A stretch of DNA of 41,524 bases from Gonium pectorale. Lineage: Eukaryota; Chlorophyta; Chlorophyceae; Chlamydomonadales; Volvocaceae. The position numbers were made by a program, and so were the translations under genes. The stretch is from NCBI GenBank assembly GCA_001584585.1, contig LSYV01000015.1:264016-305539 (forward strand). The letters run 5' to 3'. Numbering within the stretch: position 1 is the stretch's first letter; each line of letters begins with the position of its first letter. Below the pieces are notes generated by a model. That model searched no databases and was not told the origin of the DNA. It was given only the letters and a program-made list of their open reading frames with translations. Shown here one piece after another: positions 36,601 to 41,524 of the stretch.

Positions 36601-39600
36601 CTGCGTCGGGCTGCCTGCGCCCGCCAGGCGAGGTGGGCGTGCTGGTGACAACCTTCACCATGATCGCCTTCAGCGGCAAGCGCAGCGAGGAGAGCGAGCG
36701 CATCATGAACATCATCCGCTCGCGCGAGTGGGGGCTGTTGCTGATGGACGAGGTGCACGTGGTGCCCGCGCAGATGTTCAGGACGGTGGGTTCGTGGCGC
36801 AGGGCTGACGTAGCAGCCACGTCGCGGTGGCGCGAGTTGTTCCTGTCTACAGCAAATCCACGTGGGGGCGTTAGCTGTTGGAGCGTGGGAGAAGCGGAGC
36901 GTGGGAGCAATGCCTTCAGCGGCTGGGCCAGTGGTCTTTGGTGGCGTGGTGTGCCCGGGGCTCCCGTGTTGGTTGGTTTCTGGCACCGGTTCGGCTGCAG
37001 CTCCCTGACCACCTTGCACATGCCGCCACCTGCCGCCACCTGCCTCCCCCCCAGGTCATCTCGACCTGCAAGTCGCACTGCAAGCTGGGCCTGACGGCCA
37101 CGCTGGTGCGCGAGGACGAGCGCATCGCCGACCTCAACTTCCTGATCGGGCCCAAGCTGTACGAGGCCAACTGGCTGGACCTCACGCGCGCCGGTCACAT
37201 CGCCAACGTGCAGTGCGCCGAGGTGTGGTGCCCCATGACCGCGGAGTTCTACAGGTGAGCCCCGGCGGGGCTGCGGGAGGCCTGGCGGTGAGGCATTGGA
37301 TGGCCACTTCGCTCCTGTTACCCAGCTGCTTCTGGCGCTTGTGAACGGCTCTTGCAACATAGCTGCTGCTCCACGCACATGTCTCCACGTTACACACTTG
37401 CCGCAACTATGCATCGGGGTGCAAGCGCGAATCCATGATCCAGTCAGGGAGGTCTTCCATCTCGGGCCGTACGCGACCCCTATAGGGAGTACCTGAAGAA
37501 GGAGAACGCGCCCCGGCGGCAGCTGCTGTACGTCATGAACCCTACCAAGTTCATGGCCTGCCAGTTCCTCATCGAGCACCACGAACGGGTCCGCGGGGAC
37601 AAGGTGCGAGGGCGGCAATGGCAGCGCCAAGGGATGACGCTTACCCAGCTAAACGGCGTTCGCGTTCTCCGGTCAGGGAATGCTGCTGAGGGGACTTGCA
37701 TCGCCTGCTTTGCCTTGTATTATAGCCCATTATACCGCTAACGTCGCGCCTTCAGCTGTGTATGTCCGTGGAGGCGGCACTATCTTCTGTTGTGACCCTC
37801 TGCCCAGCGTGCATCGTGTCGGCGCTCGGTGTGCACCCGTCATCACGGCTCCCGCGGGTTTCCGCCCGGCCGGCTGTTACCGCCCAGTTCGATTGACCCA
37901 CGGGCCACTGCCTCCTCGGCATCGTTCGACACTGGACACTCCTGAACTGTCGGGGTTCCCGCCGGACCGTCCCCCTTTCCCACTCTGCGGCCGTCCCAAA
38001 GTGGGCCCCTCCGGCGATGCCCGGAGCAGCCCCCAAACCGTTGCAGGCCAATAATGCATGTTTTTGAACCTTCGCCGCCCCCCCCAACCACCATCACCAG
38101 GTCATCGTCTTCTCCGACAACATCTGGGCGCTGCGCGAGTACGCGACGCGGATGCGGAAGCCCTTCATCTACGGCCCCACCTCGCACGCCGAGCGCACCC
38201 GCGTGCTACACGCCTTCAAGCACAACCCAGACATCAACACCGTCTTCCTGTCTAAGGCAAGAGGACCACAAAGACCACGGGGTTCACTGGGATGGTTGGA
38301 GGCTCAGTGGGGGCGCCAGTTCTGCAATTAGCGATAGCGGCATGCTGCACATGGGCCAATCAACCCCGCCATTGGTTAGAGCAGGAGGACGTGGAGGGAA
38401 CCAGGAGGACGTGGAAGGAACCTGGAGGACGGGCCACACGACTTCACCTGCCTCAGGCGCAGATGTGGGCTAGCACGTTCCAGGCCTCAGGTGCCGGCCT
38501 TCCCCACATTCTCGGCCTCTCCCACATCAACGCTTTCCCCCTGTGCCTCTTTTTTCCTCTGCCACTATGTGTGCATGCAAGCATGCTTACGTCCCGTCTC
38601 ACGAAACACTGTGGCTCGTCTCACTGGACCTGGCCCGCTGTGCCGTGGCCGCAGGTGGGCGACAACTCACTTGACATTCCGGAGGCCAATGTGCTCATCC
38701 AAATAAGCTCTCATGCGGGCAGCCGTCGTCAGGAGGCTCAGCGCCTGGGCCGCATCCTGCGCGCCAAGCGAGGCAAGGCCGGCAGTGGACATGAGGACGA
38801 GGTGCGGGTGGTGGCGGGAGGCAAGAAACGCGGCATTTCGCCCAGCGTCTCCGGGTCGCCATCGTCCCTCGCAGCTAGCGGTCTTCAATCATCCTGCACC
38901 CTATTGCCGGGCACCGACGCATGTGCACGCCTATGCCCCGCTCCCTCCTGCCTTCCTCCCTTCTGCCTCCCACCCGCAGTTCAACGCATTCTTCTACACG
39001 CTGGTGTCCAACGATACGCAGGAGATGTATTACTCGACCAAGCGCCAGCAGTTCCTCATAGACCAGGGGTACTCCTTCAAGGTACGGCACGTGCCCGCCC
39101 CACACTTCGGTTGCAGCAACGCTTTGCAAGATTGCCGCTGCGTTACGAGGGCTGGTGCCGGTGCATGCGAGCGGGGATAGAAAGGAAGCCTGGCACGGTA
39201 GTCGGTCCGGACTTCAGGGGCCAAAGATGTTCACTGTACTGGACACGCCGACTGATGCCGAGTGGGCGCCCTGCTCCACCATCACAACCGACGTATAACG
39301 AGCGAGCGCAAGGTGCTCTTCTACCGCCTCGTTCCCCTTTGGGCTCATCCCACCGCCGCTGCTGCACCCTGCGCTTCTCCCTGCGCTGCGTCCTGCGCCG
39401 CACACGGGGCCCATGCGCGTGTGGCGACTGGCCTGCTAATCCTCTGCCTCCTTACCTCCATATTGCCGTTCGGGCTGAGCCTGCCGCGGCCTGCTGCCCC
39501 CACTGCCATGGCCGCCCAGGTAATCACCAACGTGCTGAAGTCCGCCAATGGCGGGGAGGGCCTCATGTACTCGGACCGCGCCACGCAGCTCGACCTGCTC

Positions 39601-39864
39601 TCCCGCGTGCTGTCCGCGGGCATGGAGGAAGCGGGCGTCGAGCACCTGCGAGACGACGATGCGGAGGGCCTGGCGGCGGCAGCGGGGCAGCGCCCGGGCG
39701 CACGGCGGCGCGTGGGCGACATGGCGGCGCTGACGGGCGCCTCGGGCTACCGATACTTGGAGTTCTCGGCAGGCGGCCGCGGCGGCGGCAAGGCGCGGGG
39801 CGGCTACCAGGGAGCCAAGGCGCAGTCGTGGGCGCGCAAGCTCGGGGTGTCGGGGAAGAAGTGA
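30676..39864 (+). CDS. XPB: XPB/ERCC3 TFIIH DNA helicase subunit
   Basis: Superfamily 2 ATP-dependent DNA translocase of TFIIH, acting in the nucleus in promoter opening and nucleotide excision repair. Exon 1 runs from 30676 to about 31945-32042. Exon 2 runs from about 32279 to 32429. The rest: 33005-33052, 33350-33441, 33879-33948, 34244-34318, 34634-34667, 34935-35212, 35506-35684, 35943-36145, 36628-36785, 37055-37254, 37486-37603, 38101-38256, 38655-38801, 38980-39081, 39520-39864. Phases agree from exon 2 onward. Motifs: [19 protein letters not shown] (N-terminal XPB domain), Walker A GAGKS, DEVH box, the RED motif in [12 protein letters not shown], and motif [12 protein letters not shown]. 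The core is about 780 residues, as in plants and human. Exon 1 adds roughly 420-455 residues with poly-Ala, Asp/Glu runs and a Gly/Arg end. It is assigned to XPB because exon 2 has no ATG of its own; its 3' splice site is unresolved, and a separate gene stopping at 32076 is the alternative. Two introns seem to use GC donors. Confidence 0.92.
38383..38431. repeat. 20-bp tandem repeat in XPB intron 14
   Basis: Two units (38383-38402 and 38403-38422) of AGGAGGACGTGGAGGGAACC type differ at one base, and a partial third unit follows. They lie in the intron that begins with a GC donor at 38257. Confidence 0.88.
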
Positions 39865-41524
39865 CGCGGTGGCTGCGGCAGGTGCAACGCGGAGTTATGA
39901 GACCAGCGTTACGCGGCAGGCGTCGAAGTAACAGCCGCAGCAAGGCGGTGAGGAGCAGTGTGGCTAAGATGAGGTGGGTCGTGGGTGACTGGGCACGGCG
40001 AGCTGCGCCGGGCGCGGCATGGCTCGGGCGCCGGCCCATGCTTGGCGGCCGGTAGGTAGCCCAGGTAGCGCGGAGAGGCAACTAGGGGCCGTGAGCCAGG
40101 CAGGAGGACATCGAGCTCAGAGCTTGGTCTCACAGAGGTGCATGCCAGCAAGGACATGCAAGATTTAAACTAGCGAAGCATTAGGCAGGTGTGTAGATAC
40201 AACTTGAGCGACGCTCTGTGGAAGGGCGGGCGATGTATGTGCGTTACCGTGGGGCGCAGGGGCGGGTGGAAGGCCCTCTGAAGCAGTGTAGGATGCGTAG
40301 GCCGCGGTAGGCGGAAGAGGCAAGTGTTTGGTAGGCAAGTTTTCGGCAGCTTGCGTGCTAAGGTGGTGGATGCGCTGTTGGCATCTTCATCTGTGCGTTG
40401 CTCCATCTTGTCAAGGAGTGCAGGAACAATGTGCGCGCCCCGTCTAGATTGAGCAGCCTGGTAGATTGAAGGCATGAGCTGATATGCCGTATGATTTAGA
40501 TGAAGAGGCGAGGCTGTCTAGAATCCTTTCGGATGGCCTACGTAGCGAGAGTCGGGGCAGAACCGTCGACATCAGCGGTGGAGTGATGCAATGACCGGCT
40601 GATTGTCTGTCCGCCCAGGTAAGGGGCAGGCATATGTGTCACTCTGCCGTAGTGGCTTTCTGGTCTCTATTCGTGGCGACCCCACCTTCGAGTACTGACT
40701 GGTGTGCCTGGAGAAGCCCTTACGCTAGCGGCCAGTATCGACTCATGCACGTGTGTGCATCCAACAGAAGCCCATGGATTGTCTGCGTACGGCTGCCTTG
40801 CAGTCGCGGTGGCTTGACACCGGGGATACTTTACTGGGCGAGTCCATAGTTGTACGGAAGTGTGTGTACGGCCGCCATAGGGAATTACATGTGGGATTGC
40901 CGAACAACTGGTGTGCAGACGCACGGCACGTAAGGAAGCCACGGTGCAACGATCCCACAGACTTTCAGCTGAAATGCACGTTCCCGTCCGGACTGAGGTC
41001 AGAAGGCTGCTGTACACACCGTGAAGTACGCGGACATGCGGGAAATGCACCTGAACTCCACGTGTGCTGCGCATATGCAGCTGTTCTCCTGTACACCCTC
41101 CGTTCTCCTGTCTGCAGGCTCCTCTTGCACTCCGTCAACATATGCAGATTACAGGCTCCCCAGAGACGGGTTACAGGCCACACGTTTGACTCCCAACCCT
41201 CCATAGCAGAGAGGCCTTAACACCCTTAACAGTTCTGATTAGCCGTAGGGCCCAGAACCCGAAACGCCAACAGTCACGCCTGCCACACGCAGAGTGCGCA
41301 TGGCCAACAAAGGCGCACCATGTGCGCATGCGGCTCAAACCCGCCAGTCCTTCCCCCGAATTGTGCAACAGCACTGGCCCGCAGTCACGCTCGTTGCAGT
41401 GCCCCATCGAACTGTCTGCCCCCCTCCTCGCCACTCGCACACCGCTGCTTCATCCGTCTTCACCCCTTTGCTTTGCGGCTTCACACCGAGCCTGCGAACG
41501 CACATGACACCTACCGCGCTCGAC
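39865..41524. other. Gene-free stretch after XPB
   Basis: It holds the XPB 3' untranslated region on its left. No TGTAA is visible on the plus strand between the XPB stop and the window end, so the poly(A) site is not assigned. No reading frame here is supported by motifs. A dispersed repeat copy at 41136-41262 is listed separately. Confidence 0.5.
41136..41262. repeat. Dispersed repeat copy near window end
   Basis: This is the partner of the block at 15147-15256, in the same orientation, with the same ordered words and small gaps. Similarity fades outside about 41136 and 41262. It lies in non-coding DNA, whereas the other copy lies in an intron, so spread as an interspersed repeat is more likely than shared gene ancestry. 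Confidence 0.7.

Noticed and set aside
36581..37630. 349-codon minus-strand open frame
   Set aside because: It is antisense to XPB exons 11-13, which carry the DEVH and RED motifs, so it is a shadow.
38292..40055. 587-codon plus-strand open frame across the end of XPB
   Set aside because: It runs through XPB introns, matches the XPB frame only within exon 15, and elsewhere encodes no recognisable domain; it is a composition artefact.

Overview
The window looks like nuclear DNA of a green alga, most likely Chlamydomonadales (a Chlamydomonas or volvocine relative). It is GC-rich. Genes are cut into many short exons by GT-AG introns, coding regions carry long Ala/Gly/Ser/Pro low-complexity stretches, one gene is followed by the chlorophyte poly(A) signal TGTAA, and the XPB helicase closely resembles the plant form. 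There are no operons, Shine-Dalgarno sites or CRISPR arrays. The genus is an inference. All exon models below were built by hand from splice consensus, reading phase and protein-family continuity, without transcript data.

Layout. 1-2374: a decayed retroelement-like sequence on the minus strand, with frameshifts. 2375-4105: no gene seen. 4106-9124 (minus) and 10896-16518 (minus): two tandem head-to-tail paralogues of a flavin-containing monooxygenase (FMO). Each has a complete FMO core split at nearly identical intron positions, followed by a single large last exon encoding a roughly 570-660 residue low-complexity tail. 16519-19057: no gene seen. 19058-25614 (minus): a large protein of unknown function with a coiled-coil N-terminal half, modelled in 8 exons. 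26843-29174 (minus): plastid-type ATP sulfurylase, 7 exons, first enzyme of sulfate assimilation. 30676-39864 (plus): XPB/ERCC3, the TFIIH DNA helicase/translocase, about 17 exons with a very long acidic N-terminal extension. 39865-41524: no gene seen, but it carries a diverged copy of a repeat that also sits in an intron of the upstream FMO gene.

The genes do not form one pathway. The strongest biological signal is the FMO pair. Most exons have diverged clearly, but a 262-bp block around exon 3 is 99% identical between the copies, and an 84-bp block in the CTGY exon differs at one base. This pattern suggests recent patchy gene conversion. The pair also differs by one intron, by a two-residue insertion beside the NADPH site, and by independent tandem duplications (85 bp and 48 bp) in the same intron. 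One of these duplicates a splice donor. XPB contains two introns that appear to use GC instead of GT donors. ATP sulfurylase and XPB are divergently transcribed from a shared 1.5-kb spacer. I found no convincing new multi-gene system.
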